Counted from the first letter of the stretch, positions 34,126 to 42,896 are shown. The stretch: 64,000 bases of DNA from CAISIP01 sp965278985 (GCA_965278985.1 OZ257131.1:1178001-1242000), one strand, 5' to 3'. Notes: generated from the letters alone by a model not told the origin. Numbers and translations are program-made.

Positions 34126-36276
34126 TCAATCCTGTTCCATCATCGGCAAGGTCAGCTCGAAGCTGCTTCCCTGCCCCCACGTGCTTTGCGCCTCGATGTT
34201 CCCTCCGAGCAAGTTTGCCAACCTGCGGCAGATGGCAAGCCCCAGGCCGGTGCCCTCGTATTTCCGGGACAGGCCCGAGTCGATCTGCCGGAACGGCTGA
34301 AACAGCGTCTGCAGATCCGCCTGGCGGATGCCGATGCCGGTGTCGGACACGCGTACGCACACCGTGTCCGCACCAGACGCTCCACCCCCTGTCAGCGCAG
34401 GCCCGGTCCGCACCACCAGTGTCACGGTGCCCACCTCGGTGAACTTGATGGCATTGTTCAGAAGGTTCAGCATGATCTGCTCGAATCTGCGCCTGTCAGT
34501 GCACCAGGAGCCCAGATCGTCGGGGAGGGCCGCTTCCAGCGCCAGGCCTTTGGACGCCGCCATCGGCTTGACAGATGCCAGCACCCGCTCGATGGAGTCA
34601 CGCATGTTGAAGGGCACCCCGCGGACCTCCAGCTGCCCCGCCTCGATCTTGGATATGTCGAGGACGTCGTTGATCAGCTCCAGCAGATGGCGGGCACTCG
34701 TGCGCACCATGCCGAGCTGCTTGGCCTGCTCCGCATTCAGCGGGCCTGCCATGCCCTGCAACAGGATGCCGCTGAACCCCAATATGGAGTTGAGCGGAGT
34801 GCGCAACTCGTGCGACATGGAGGCCAGGAAGTCGGACTTGATCCTGTCGGCGGACTCCGCGCGCAGCAGTGCGGTCTGGAGTTCACTGGTGCGTTCGCCG
34901 ACCTTGCGCTCCAGCGATTCGTTCAGGTCGCGCAGGGCGGCCTCGCTCTCGTGGCGCCGGGTGATGTTGATGCCCATGCCCAGCAGGCAGGGCTCGGCAT
35001 GGAACACGATGCGCCGGCCCGTGAGCAGGTACGGCGTGAGCCGTCCATCCTTGGAGAGGAACATGGCTTCCACCGAGGAGGCACCTGTGTCGAACACGTC
35101 CGCGATGCGGTTGGCGACCTCGGCTTTGTCGTCTCCTGCGAAGAAGTCCAGCGGGTGCATGTCTGCGATCTCTGCGCCCGTGTAGCCCGACACCGCTTCG
35201 AAGTCGCGGTTCCAGCGCAGGAACCTCCCCGCTGCGGTGTAGAAATAGACAATGCCCGGCATGCTCTCGATCATGGTGTCGGAGAAGGCCCGCTCGCGCC
35301 GGGCCATTTCATTGAGCCTTTGCGCTTCCTCGTCACGGGCGAACTTGTCGAGTGCGAATCCGATGTCGCACGCAGCCTCCCGCAGGAGCGCGACTTCCTT
35401 GTCCTGGAAGAACCCGGGCTCCTGCGCATAGACGTTCAATACCGCGCATGCCCGCCCCTGCAGCAGGATCGGATAGGCCGCAGACGCCCGAAAGCCCTGC
35501 GCGCGTGCTGCCTCGCGCCAGGGCACGGCGGACGGATCCTCCAGCAGGTCGTTGCAGATGAAAGGGCTGCGCTCGCGCAGCGCCTTGCCGGACAGGCCGC
35601 CGCCCTCGGGGCGGTCGTCTGCAAAAACTTCGATGGCGTGCAGATATCCCGTGTGATCGCCGAACTGGGCGACGGGCTGGATCGCCTGCGTGGCGTCGTC
35701 GAGCCAACCGATCCATGCCATTCCGAAACCGGCGTGTTCCACCAGGAGCTGGCACACCTTGGGGAACAGCGCTTCGCGCGTCGGCGACTGCACGATGGCC
35801 TGGTTGATGTGGCTCAGCGCGGCGTACAACCGGTTGAGCCGCGCGATCTCCGATTCGTAGCGCGTGCGCAAACTGGAATCGCGCAGCACCAGGATGAAGA
35901 CCTGGCCGTGGGTAGAGTTCGGGGGCAGCCTGGACACTGTGACTTCCGCCGCAAAAGCGTCGCCACTGGCGCGCAGCCCGCTGATCGTGCGCAGCGGCGG
36001 CACTGTGGGTTTGGAGTCCGCCGCCACGCTATCGGAGTGCTCGCCTTGGGGCTCCTCCCAGGGGATGCCATGGGGAATGAATCGGGTGATCGGGCGGCCT
36101 TTGGCTTCGGCGCTGGCGCAGCCGAACATCTTTTCGGCGGCCGGGTTGAATTGTTCGACGTTGTGGTCGGCATCGGTGGTGACGATGGCTTCGCGCACGG
36201 CATCCAGAAGCGCGCCCATGCGGGCTTCGGTGCCACGCTGCCTCCGATCTTTGCTGGGTAGAGCCTGGGTGTTCAT
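34126..36276 (-). CDS. Sensor histidine kinase: PAS-GAF-PAS-HisKA-HATPase
   Basis: 716 residues, soluble. PAS (about 20-140), GAF (about 165-320; HAGFGMAWIGWLDD, GLSGKALRERSPFICND), PAS (about 345-450; VYFYTAAGRFLRWNRD), coiled coil, HisKA with phospho-His in SMSHELRTPLNS (about 487) and HATPase (NLLNNAIKF, DTGIGI, GTGLGLAICRRLA). No attached receiver, so it needs a separate acceptor; the receiver gene 4 bases downstream is the natural candidate. Starts 17 bases after the stop of the Cache-type kinase gene. Confidence 0.92.
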   Translation of the reverse strand: MNTQALPSKDRRQRGTEARMGALLDAVREAIVTTDADHNVEQFNPAAEKMFGCASAEAKGRPITRFIPHGIPWEEPQGEHSDSVAADSKPTVPPLRTISGLRASGDAFAAEVTVSRLPPNSTHGQVFILVLRDSSLRTRYESEIARLNRLYAALSHINQAIVQSPTREALFPKVCQLLVEHAGFGMAWIGWLDDATQAIQPVAQFGDHTGYLHAIEVFADDRPEGGGLSGKALRERSPFICNDLLEDPSAVPWREAARAQGFRASAAYPILLQGRACAVLNVYAQEPGFFQDKEVALLREAACDIGFALDKFARDEEAQRLNEMARRERAFSDTMIESMPGIVYFYTAAGRFLRWNRDFEAVSGYTGAEIADMHPLDFFAGDDKAEVANRIADVFDTGASSVEAMFLSKDGRLTPYLLTGRRIVFHAEPCLLGMGINITRRHESEAALRDLNESLERKVGERTSELQTALLRAESADRIKSDFLASMSHELRTPLNSILGFSGILLQGMAGPLNAEQAKQLGMVRTSARHLLELINDVLDISKIEAGQLEVRGVPFNMRDSIERVLASVKPMAASKGLALEAALPDDLGSWCTDRRRFEQIMLNLLNNAIKFTEVGTVTLVVRTGPALTGGGASGADTVCVRVSDTGIGIRQADLQTLFQPFRQIDSGLSRKYEGTGLGLAICRRLANLLGGNIEAQSTWGQGSSFELTLPMMEQD

Positions 36277-36293
36277 GCCGTCTGCCTGTCGAC

Positions 36294-38564
36294 TCAGGGG
36301 ACTGACTGCGATGGTGGTGCTGGCACAGGAGGCGCGTCAGCCTGCGCCAACGCTTCCCGGATCTTCGACGCCAGCTCGCTGCGCCGGTATGGCTTGTTCA
36401 GCAGCAGCACCCCCGGGTCCAGGCGACCCTGGTGCACGATGCTGTTCTCGGTGTAGCCCGAGGTGTAAAGGACCTTGAGATGCGGCCGCAGCGCGAGGGC
36501 GCGTTCGGCCAGATCGTGCCCGCTCATTTCGCCGGGCATCACCACGTCGGTGAACAAGAGATCGATCTCAGGGTGCTGGCGCACGATTTCCAGCGCCGTG
36601 GGGCCATCGGAGGCCTCCAGCACGCGGTAGCCCAGCTTCAGCAGCTGGCCATATGCATACCGCCGCACCATGTCGTCGTCTTCCACCATCAGGACGGTTT
36701 CTCCTTTGCTGTCCGCGACTGACTCCGGGGCGCGTTCCACCGGCTGCGCCAGGCTATCGGCCCGGGGCAGGTACAGCCGCACTACGGTGCCGTGGCCCAC
36801 CTCGGAGTAGACGTTGACATGTCCCCCCGACTGTTTGGTGAAGCCATACACCATGGACAGGCCCAGTCCCGTGCCCTTGCCGCGTTCCTTGGTCGTGAAG
36901 AACGGCTCGAACACGCGCGCGAGGTGTTCGGGCGCAATGCCGCTGCCGGAGTCGGACACGGCCACCATCACATAGGCGCCTTCGCGCACATCGACATGTC
37001 CGCCCGCATAGTCCCCGTCGATTGTCTTGTTGGCGACCTGGATCACGAGTTGACCTCCCCGGGGCATCGCATCGCGGGCGTTGAGACACAGGTTGAGCAC
37101 CGCGTTTTCCAGCTGGGCGGGGTCCACCAGCGCCGGCCACAGGTCGGGCTCGCGGGTGAATGACAGCTCGATGTGCTCGCCCAGCGAGCGGCGCAGCAGA
37201 CCGTCCATGCTGGCGACCAGTTGACCGGCATCGACCGGCTGCGGTGCCAGCGGCTGACGGCGCGCGAAGGCCAGCAGATGCTGGGTCAGGTCCGCGCCAC
37301 GCTGCGCCGCCTGGATCACGGTGCCGGCCAGGTCAGCCAGCTTGGGATCGTGCGCCACCTGCCCGGCAAGCTGTTCGGCTGTGCCGAGGATCACGGTGAG
37401 CAGGTTGTTGAAATCGTGTGCCACGCCACCGGTGAGCTGCCCCACGGACTCCAGGCGTTGTGACTCCTGCAGCTTGGCGTTCAGGGCGTCGATGTTGGCG
37501 CGCTGCTGCTCCAGGGACGCCGCCGTCTGGTTGAGCATGGCCATGAGGGCGCCGAGCTCTCCGCGCGGGTGGGGCTCGGGAACGCGCATGCCTTGCGTGC
37601 CCTCGCCCATACTCCTCACCATGTTGGCGATCTTGCCCGTATGTCGTCGGATGCCCCATTCGGCGAGGAAGCCCGTGACCACGAACAACACCGTGCCGAT
37701 GCATGCCATGAGCAGCAGGTCCAGTGCAAATCGCCGGTTCGCGGGGGTGGTCAATGTGTGTTCCGATTGCCCCACCATCACATGGAGCCCCGCCTCGCGC
37801 ATCAACCCGCTGCTCGACACGGCCCACAGCTTGCGCAGGCCATCGGGCCCCACAGCCTCGCGGACTTCGCCTTCTGCGAGGGATTGCGCAAGTCCGAGCA
37901 CGGCGCTGTCTGCGATGGAGTCGCCAACCTTCGGCCCGTCTCCCCTTTCGCCAGACCATGCAAGCATCGTCCCCTTGTGGCTGACCAGCAGCACCGTCGA
38001 CGCATGCACCGGGATGTCTTTCCGATCGATCCTGGACAGCAGGTTGAGGTTCAGCGACGCCAGCAGCACATAACGCAGCGCGTCCGACGCCGCGCGCACC
38101 GGGTAGGCGATCTGCAGGACCGGTGTGCCCGTGAGCCGGCCGAAAGCCGGCTCCATGGTGATGCCGCTTTGCAGCACGGTGGCCTTCTGAAAATAAGCCC
38201 TGTCGCGCAGGTCGAGGTCTCGGCCGCTCTTGAGGGAATCGCAGAAAAGCTGACCGTCTGGCTGGATGGTCAGGATGCCGGTGTACTGCGGGTACTGGTT
38301 GCGCACGCGCGAGAGGAAGTCCGAGCAGGCAGCGCGGTCCAACGTGTCGAGATCGCGCGCGCGGGCCAGTCCGTAGACCAGTTGTTGTGTGCCCTGGATC
38401 TTGTCACCCAGATCGCCTGCGATGGCCGCAGCAATCATGGGAAGCTGCCTGGTCGCGGTGGTGATGTCCCGGTCGCGCTCCTCCACGAATCGCCATCCGA
38501 TCAACAGCGCAGGTAACAGCGTTGCCAGCAAGGCAATACACAGGAGTCGTGCGCGAATACTCAT
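36294..38564 (-). CDS. Membrane hybrid histidine kinase: Cache-HAMP-HisKA-HATPase-REC
   Basis: 756 residues. TM1 is at about 7-25 (LLCIALLATLLPALLIG) and TM2 at about 280-300, enclosing a periplasmic dCache-like sensor (YPQYTGILTIQPDGQLFCDS, DLRDRAYFQKA). A HAMP-like linker follows, then HisKA with the phospho-His in GVAHDFNNLLTV (about 380), HATPase (NLCLNARDAMPRGG, GKGTGLGLSMVYGF) and a C-terminal receiver (VEDDDMVRRYA, acceptor Asp in LLFTDVVMPGEMSGHD). The ATG at 38564 is chosen because TM1 follows directly; a longer frame begins at 38654. It is the first gene of the minus-strand operon and its membrane-bound input. Confidence 0.92.
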   Translation of the reverse strand: MSIRARLLCIALLATLLPALLIGWRFVEERDRDITTATRQLPMIAAAIAGDLGDKIQGTQQLVYGLARARDLDTLDRAACSDFLSRVRNQYPQYTGILTIQPDGQLFCDSLKSGRDLDLRDRAYFQKATVLQSGITMEPAFGRLTGTPVLQIAYPVRAASDALRYVLLASLNLNLLSRIDRKDIPVHASTVLLVSHKGTMLAWSGERGDGPKVGDSIADSAVLGLAQSLAEGEVREAVGPDGLRKLWAVSSSGLMREAGLHVMVGQSEHTLTTPANRRFALDLLLMACIGTVLFVVTGFLAEWGIRRHTGKIANMVRSMGEGTQGMRVPEPHPRGELGALMAMLNQTAASLEQQRANIDALNAKLQESQRLESVGQLTGGVAHDFNNLLTVILGTAEQLAGQVAHDPKLADLAGTVIQAAQRGADLTQHLLAFARRQPLAPQPVDAGQLVASMDGLLRRSLGEHIELSFTREPDLWPALVDPAQLENAVLNLCLNARDAMPRGGQLVIQVANKTIDGDYAGGHVDVREGAYVMVAVSDSGSGIAPEHLARVFEPFFTTKERGKGTGLGLSMVYGFTKQSGGHVNVYSEVGHGTVVRLYLPRADSLAQPVERAPESVADSKGETVLMVEDDDMVRRYAYGQLLKLGYRVLEASDGPTALEIVRQHPEIDLLFTDVVMPGEMSGHDLAERALALRPHLKVLYTSGYTENSIVHQGRLDPGVLLLNKPYRRSELASKIREALAQADAPPVPAPPSQSVP

Positions 38565-38791
38565 TGCGAAAGTCTCGTGTGTGCGACCACTCGCGGAAGA
38601 TGTCCAGCGCGTACGGAATCGTGAGTCGCGGTTCTCCAACATCGCGCATCTCATTCAAACAGGTTAGCACGCTCAGCGGTACGTTTCCGCGGGCCTGGGA
38701 AAAAAGATACCAACGCCGCATCGCGTCGTTCGTCCGGTGACGAACGGGTGGCTGGTACCATGGCCTTCCTCCGCAACGCACTCAAGAAGCG
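38565..38791. promoter_or_regulatory. Divergent intergenic region, kinase operon / Hpt gene
   Basis: This 227-bp gap holds the promoters of the minus-strand kinase operon and the plus-strand Hpt gene. A perfect inverted repeat CGTTCGT-CCGGTG-ACGAACG lies at 38727-38746. A GAAAAAAGATA stretch near 38699-38709 is the most AT-rich part. I could not assign clear -35/-10 pairs. Confidence 0.45.
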
Positions 38792-39139
38792 ATGGAAGCG
38801 TCTGAACGACCTGAACCCGTGGACATGCGCATCCTGGCGGACATGTTGGACGGCGACCGGGAAGAGATGGCAGAGATGCTTGCAGACTTCAGGGCCAGCG
38901 CACGCACCACGGCGATGGAGCTCCGGGCTTCCTGCAAGGACGGTGCACCGTCACAGATCGCGGCGTATGCACACCGCCTCAAATCCTCATCGCGTTGGAT
39001 TGGTGCCATGGCGTTGGCCGATCTCTGCGCCGCCATCGAGCGCGCGGCGCGGGCGAACCAGCCCGACGTGGTCGCCGGGTTGATGGAGCGCATGGAAGTG
39101 GAGCTGGCGGCCGTGGAGCGGTTTCTGTCTTTGCGCTAG
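38792..39139 (+). CDS. Histidine phosphotransfer (Hpt) protein
   Basis: 115-residue free Hpt domain. The phosphorylatable His is in AAYAHRLKSSSRWIGA (about residue 61), followed by the typical LADLCAAIERAAR helix and AAVERFL end. It closely resembles the Hpt domain at the end of the hybrid kinase at 29605 (LAHRLKSSARAVGA ... LAAVEQFLAARK), suggesting a shared origin. It can relay phosphate from hybrid kinase receivers to response regulators. Divergent from the kinase operon. A start at 38825 (MRILADML) is also possible because the first ATG has only a weak AAGAAG upstream. Confidence 0.88.
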   Translation: MEASERPEPVDMRILADMLDGDREEMAEMLADFRASARTTAMELRASCKDGAPSQIAAYAHRLKSSSRWIGAMALADLCAAIERAARANQPDVVAGLMERMEVELAAVERFLSLR

Positions 39140-39170
39140 CCACAACGCCTTCCGTTCGCCAGGAGACGGT

Positions 39171-39250
39171 ATGCCAGTCCGGAAAACCGACGGTCTGCTC
39201 GCCACCTTGCAGACCCGCTTCGCGCAGCACATGCCGCGCCGCCAGGGCTG
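39171..39250 (+). pseudogene. N-terminal fragment of a second DUF4256 gene
   Basis: An intact start with AGGAGA 4-5 bases upstream encodes MPVRKTDGLLATLQTRFAQH and six more family-like residues, then loses similarity. The first 26 residues align with the start of the DUF4256 protein at 25996 but are diverged, so this is not a recent copy of that gene. The remainder was replaced by MliC-like sequence in another frame. Confidence 0.75.
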
Positions 39251-39261
39251 CACGGGGGCGG

Positions 39262-39477
39262 CCGTGCTGCGGCCTGGGCGAGTCGCTGGCGGTGCGCTTC
39301 ATCCCCGAGCGCAATGTCGCGGTGCTGCTTCGCAACGGCGACGCGGTGGAACTGCCGCAGCGGCCCAGTGGCTCGGGATTTGTCTACAGCAATGGGCCCA
39401 ACACGATCCGCGGCAAGGGCCGTGAACTGAAGGTGGAGATCGGCCGCATGGTGCCGATCCAGTGCCAAGCCCGATAG
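39262..39477 (+). pseudogene. MliC-like lysozyme-inhibitor domain fragment
   Basis: In a different frame from the DUF4256 start, about 70 residues match the MliC/PliC C-type lysozyme-inhibitor fold: CGLGESLAVRFIPERNVAVL, VELPQRPSGSGFVYSNG, IRGKGRELKVE and a final Cys in IQCQAR before the TAG. MliC proteins are normally lipoproteins or periplasmic; here the signal peptide and the first strand are missing, so the product would not be exported. It lies in frame with a longer open frame running back through the Hpt gene, which is incidental. Confidence 0.7.
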
Positions 39478-39489
39478 CCCGACACTGCT

Positions 39490-39523
39490 GCATGCCGCCA
39501 CCGGCGAGCGGCTGCCGGCATGC
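39490..39523. terminator. Hairpin between the MliC fragment and tctC
   Basis: GCATGCCG and CGGCATGC form a perfect 8-bp stem with a GC-rich, partly self-complementary loop between convergent coding regions. Candidate bidirectional terminator; no T-tract on either strand. Confidence 0.45.
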
Positions 39524-39547
39524 CTGACAAGGTGCAGCCTGGAGGCG

Positions 39548-39712
39548 GATCAGCCCTCCGCCGTGAAGCCCACTGCCTTCACGATAGGCGCCCACTTGGC
39601 CGTGTCGCGTTTCACCAGGTCGGCCAGCTCCGCGGGGGTGGAGGACATGGCTTCGAGCCCGAAAGTCGCCAGGCCGTCCACCACATCCTTGTGGGCCAGC
39701 GCGGTGCGCATG
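39548..39712. repeat. 165-bp direct repeat, right copy (within intact tctC gene)
   Basis: Source or sister of the copy at 26580-26744, about 13 kb away in the same orientation. Here it is the 3' end of an intact gene, so this is the ancestral context. Confidence 0.93.
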
Positions 39713-40542
39713 GCGGCATTCAGGCGCGTGACGATCTCGGTCGGGGTCTTGGCCGGCAGGAAGAACGCGAACCACTCGCTGTGCGTGCAGTCCTTGATGC
39801 CCTGTTCTTCGTACGTGGGCACGTCGGGCGCGAAGCGGCTGCGCTTGGCACCCGACACGCCCAGGATGCGCACCTTGCCGGTGGGCAGGTGCTGCGTCAG
39901 GTCGCCGATGGGGCCGGACACGGCCGACACGTTGCCGCCCAGCAGGTCGAGCATGGCGGGCTGCGTGCCGCGGTAGGCCGCGTGCTTGAGTTCCACACCC
40001 CCGTTCTTGCCCAGCAGCGCGCCGATGAAGTGGGGCGTGGAGCCCGCCGCCGGGGAGCCGAAGTTGGCAGCCGTGGGGTTGGCCTTGGCCCAGGCCAGGA
40101 ACTCGGGCACGGTCTTCACGGTGGCCGGCACGGCCGGGCCCACCGCCAGGCCGAAGTCGAAGATGCAGCCGATGCTCACCGGGCTCAGGTCCACCATGGG
40201 CTCGTAGGGCAGCTTCTTGTAGATGTGCGGGTAGATCGTGAGGATGGACGTGGGCGTCTGCAGCAGCGTGGCACCGTCGGGCGCGGCGCCCTTGACGAAG
40301 GTCACGGCGATCTGGCCGCCCGCGCCGGTGCGGTTCTCCACCACGGCCGTCTTTGCGTACGAGGGCGCCAGCTGCGTGGCACTGCGGCGGCAGATGGTGT
40401 CGGAGGTGCCTCCGGCGGCGAAGCCGGTCACGATGCGCAGCACCTCGGGCTGGGCCTGGGCCCAGGCCTGCTGGCCGACGGCGGCGAGCAGCGCGGCGGC
40501 GCTGGTGGATTGGAGGAACTGGCGGCGTTGCAGGCGGGGCAT
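39550..40542 (-). CDS. Tripartite tricarboxylate transporter (Bug/TctC) substrate-binding protein
   Basis: Periplasmic solute-binding protein of the Bug family, abundant in Burkholderiales, 330 residues. The N-terminus RLQRRQFLQSTSAAALL is a twin-arginine signal with cleavage near AWAQA. The mature protein has the family pattern RIVTGFAAGGTSDTICR, ENRTGAGGQIA, FGSPAAGSTPHF, DLLGGNVSA and ILGVSGAKRS. AGGAGA 5 bases upstream sets the start at 40542; an earlier in-frame ATG at 40608 is rejected. No TctA/TctB membrane genes are nearby, as is common for orphan Bug proteins. The ligand is unknown. Its last 53 codons are duplicated at 26582. Confidence 0.92.
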   Translation of the reverse strand: MPRLQRRQFLQSTSAAALLAAVGQQAWAQAQPEVLRIVTGFAAGGTSDTICRRSATQLAPSYAKTAVVENRTGAGGQIAVTFVKGAAPDGATLLQTPTSILTIYPHIYKKLPYEPMVDLSPVSIGCIFDFGLAVGPAVPATVKTVPEFLAWAKANPTAANFGSPAAGSTPHFIGALLGKNGGVELKHAAYRGTQPAMLDLLGGNVSAVSGPIGDLTQHLPTGKVRILGVSGAKRSRFAPDVPTYEEQGIKDCTHSEWFAFFLPAKTPTEIVTRLNAAMRTALAHKDVVDGLATFGLEAMSSTPAELADLVKRDTAKWAPIVKAVGFTAEG

Positions 40543-40707
40543 GGATGTCTCCTGGAAAGGGGCGGGAGGTCGGGAGCGAACCCGGTGTGTCCTGGAGCAC
40601 GCCAGCATGCGCGGCGCTGCCCAGGGCCAGAGGCCGGATGGTAGCCGCGTCCGGGCCCTACCGGCCTCCAGACTTTCCCGCGCCCGTGCCCACGACCCCG
40701 CCCGCGT

Positions 40708-41619
40708 TCAGCGCGGCAGGGTATGGAGCGGGATGTCCTTGGCCACGGCCAGCGCGTCCAGCTGGGCGCATGTGCGTGTGGCCAGGAAGGCGGCGATGCC
40801 GTCGCGCGTGGCGGCGGAGAACATGCCCTTGACGCCGCCATCGGGCACGCCGGCCGCCAGGCACAGTGCGCTGGCGAAATGCGGCTCCAGCGCCGCCATG
40901 GCGACCCGGCCGTCCTTGCAGGGGTAGATGCGGTAGCCCGCATGGCCCCCGCCCACGGAGGCCCCCGGCGCGGTGAGGCCCCAGGCATGCGGCAGGCCGA
41001 GATAGCGCGAGGCCGCGGCCAGTGCCACCTCGATGGCCACGCCCTTGCCCGTGGCGCGCTGCTGCAGCACGGCGGCGAGCACCGCCTCGCTGGCCATCAA
41101 CGAGCCGCCCATGTCGGCGTACAGCGTGGGTGGCAGGTCCATGCCGTGCACGAGGCCGTTCTCGGCCATGTAGGTCAGGTCGTGGCCCGGCTCCTCGGCG
41201 CGCTCGCCGTGCGCGCCCACGATGGCGACCATGCCGAGGGCAGGGTAGGCCTTGTGCAGCGTCTTCCATTCCAGGCCCAGCTTGCGCAGGGCCGAGGGCC
41301 GGAAGGAGGTCAACAGCACATCGGTCCCGGCCAGGGCGCGGTGGATGCGGGCCTGGCCCTTGTCGGTGCGCAGGTCGGCGCCGAAGACCTTCACGCCTTC
41401 GTGGAGCGCGGCGTAACCGGCCGGGTTGTAGGCCTTCATCGGGTCGCCGGCCGGCGGCTCCAGCTTGCTGCAGCGCGCGCCCCAGGCGCGCAGGCGCATC
41501 ATCGCGGCAGGGCCGGGCACGTTGAGTGCCAGGCTGAGGATGCGCACCCCGCGCAATGGCTTGGGCAGGGCGGGGGAACCCGTGGAGGGAGTGGTCTTCG
41601 GAGTCTTGGCAGAGGGCAT
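40708..41619 (-). CDS. CaiB/BaiF-type CoA-transferase (family III)
   Basis: 303-residue class III CoA-transferase-like protein: LPKPLRGVRILSLALNVPGP, KLEPPAGDPMKAYNP, FRPSALRKLGLEW, HDLTYMAENGL and GKGVAIEVALAAAS are family blocks. It transfers CoA between organic acids. It is shorter than typical members (about 380-400 residues), resembling the alpha-methylacyl-CoA racemase-like short forms. The conserved Asp nucleophile region appears as HDLTYMAENG. The ATG at 41619 has no clear Shine-Dalgarno. Its substrate is not evident; the adjacent pobA suggests but does not prove an aromatic-acid link. Confidence 0.8.
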   Translation of the reverse strand: MPSAKTPKTTPSTGSPALPKPLRGVRILSLALNVPGPAAMMRLRAWGARCSKLEPPAGDPMKAYNPAGYAALHEGVKVFGADLRTDKGQARIHRALAGTDVLLTSFRPSALRKLGLEWKTLHKAYPALGMVAIVGAHGERAEEPGHDLTYMAENGLVHGMDLPPTLYADMGGSLMASEAVLAAVLQQRATGKGVAIEVALAAASRYLGLPHAWGLTAPGASVGGGHAGYRIYPCKDGRVAMAALEPHFASALCLAAGVPDGGVKGMFSAATRDGIAAFLATRTCAQLDALAVAKDIPLHTLPR

Positions 41620-41693
41620 GGTGGCCGGCAATGTAGCACCGGCCCTTGCGCGGGGACATCGTCGCTGCCGACGATTCTCCGGCCCACCGCGGC

Positions 41694-42896
41694 TCACGCC
41701 TCGCCGAAATCCAGCGGCAGCCCGACGTAGTTCTCGGCCAGCGAACGCGATGCGGCTTCGGAGTGGACCAGGTAGCCCAGCTCGGCCTCCTGCACCTTCT
41801 GGCCAAAGCCGGCCGTGTCGGGGAAGCGGTGCATCAGCGAGGTGAACCACCACGAAAAGCGTTCGGCGCGCCATACCCGGCGCAGGCAGCGCTCGGAATA
41901 GTGGTCGATGCCGACGCTGCTGCGCTCGCCATAGAACTCCTTGAGCGCGGTGGCGAGGTACTTCACGTCGGTGGCCGCCAGGTTCAGGCCCTTGGCGCCC
42001 GTGGGGGGCACGATGTGGGCCGCATCGCCGGCCAGGAACATGCGGCCGAAGCGCATGGGCTCGGCCACGAAGCTGCGCAGCGGTGCGATGCTCTTCTCGA
42101 TGGACGGGCCGGTGACCAGGTGGTCGCGGGCCTCCGGGTCCAGCCGCAGGCGCAGTTCGTTCCAGAACGCGTCGTCGGACCAGCTTTCCACCTTGTCGTC
42201 CAGCGGGCACTGCACGTAGTAGCGGCTGCGCGTGGCGCTGCGCATCGAGCACAGCGCGAAGCCGCGTTCGGTGTTGGCGTAGATGAGCTCGTGCGACACC
42301 GGCGGCACGTCGGCCAGGATGCCCAGCCAGCCGAAGGGGTAGACCTTCTCGTATTCGGTGATGGCACCGGCCGGCACGCTGGCGCGGCACACGCCGTGGA
42401 AGCCGTCGCAGCCGGCGATGAAGTCGCAGTGCAGCACGTGGGTCTCGGTGCCGCCGTCGGGGCGGGTGGTCTGGTATTCCACGCGCGGGCTGGTGGTGTC
42501 GAAGTCCAGCACGCGCACGTTGGCGGCGCTGTAGACCGACGGCAGGCCGGCCGCCTGGCGGGCCTCCATCAGGTCGCGCGTGACCTCGGTCTGCCCATAG
42601 ACCATCACCGACTTGCCGCCGGTGAGCCGCTGCAGGTCGATGCGGTGGCGCGCCCCCTGGAACAGCATCTCGAAGCCGCCATGCACCAGGCCTTCGCGGT
42701 GCATGCGTTCGCCCACGCCGGCCTCGTCCAGCAGGTCGACGGTGACCTGCTCCAGCACGCCGGCGCGGATGCGGCCCAGCACGTAGTCGGGGCTCTGGCG
42801 TTCGAGGACGACGGTGTCGATGCCGGCCTTGTGCAGCAGCTGGGCCAGCAGCAGGCCGGAGGGGCCGGCGCCGATGATCGCGACCTGGGTACGCAT
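41694..42896 (-). CDS. pobA: 4-hydroxybenzoate 3-monooxygenase
   Basis: Flavoprotein that converts 4-hydroxybenzoate to protocatechuate with NADPH and O2. The 400-residue length and sequence match PobA: FAD-binding IIGAGPSGLLLAQLL (residues about 7-21), LERQSPDYVLGRIRAGVLEQ, the DG motif in CDGFHGVCR, and the second FAD motif in FLAGDAAHIVPPTGAKGLN (about 283-301). Divergent from an IclR regulator with a strong palindrome between them. The ring-cleavage genes for protocatechuate are not in this window. Confidence 0.95.
   Translation of the reverse strand: MRTQVAIIGAGPSGLLLAQLLHKAGIDTVVLERQSPDYVLGRIRAGVLEQVTVDLLDEAGVGERMHREGLVHGGFEMLFQGARHRIDLQRLTGGKSVMVYGQTEVTRDLMEARQAAGLPSVYSAANVRVLDFDTTSPRVEYQTTRPDGGTETHVLHCDFIAGCDGFHGVCRASVPAGAITEYEKVYPFGWLGILADVPPVSHELIYANTERGFALCSMRSATRSRYYVQCPLDDKVESWSDDAFWNELRLRLDPEARDHLVTGPSIEKSIAPLRSFVAEPMRFGRMFLAGDAAHIVPPTGAKGLNLAATDVKYLATALKEFYGERSSVGIDHYSERCLRRVWRAERFSWWFTSLMHRFPDTAGFGQKVQEAELGYLVHSEAASRSLAENYVGLPLDFGEA

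Noticed and set aside
26580..39712. Composite transposon or integrative element
   Set aside because: No transposase, integrase, terminal inverted repeats, target-site duplication or tRNA attachment site is present; the 165-bp repeats are gene fragments, not insertion-sequence ends.
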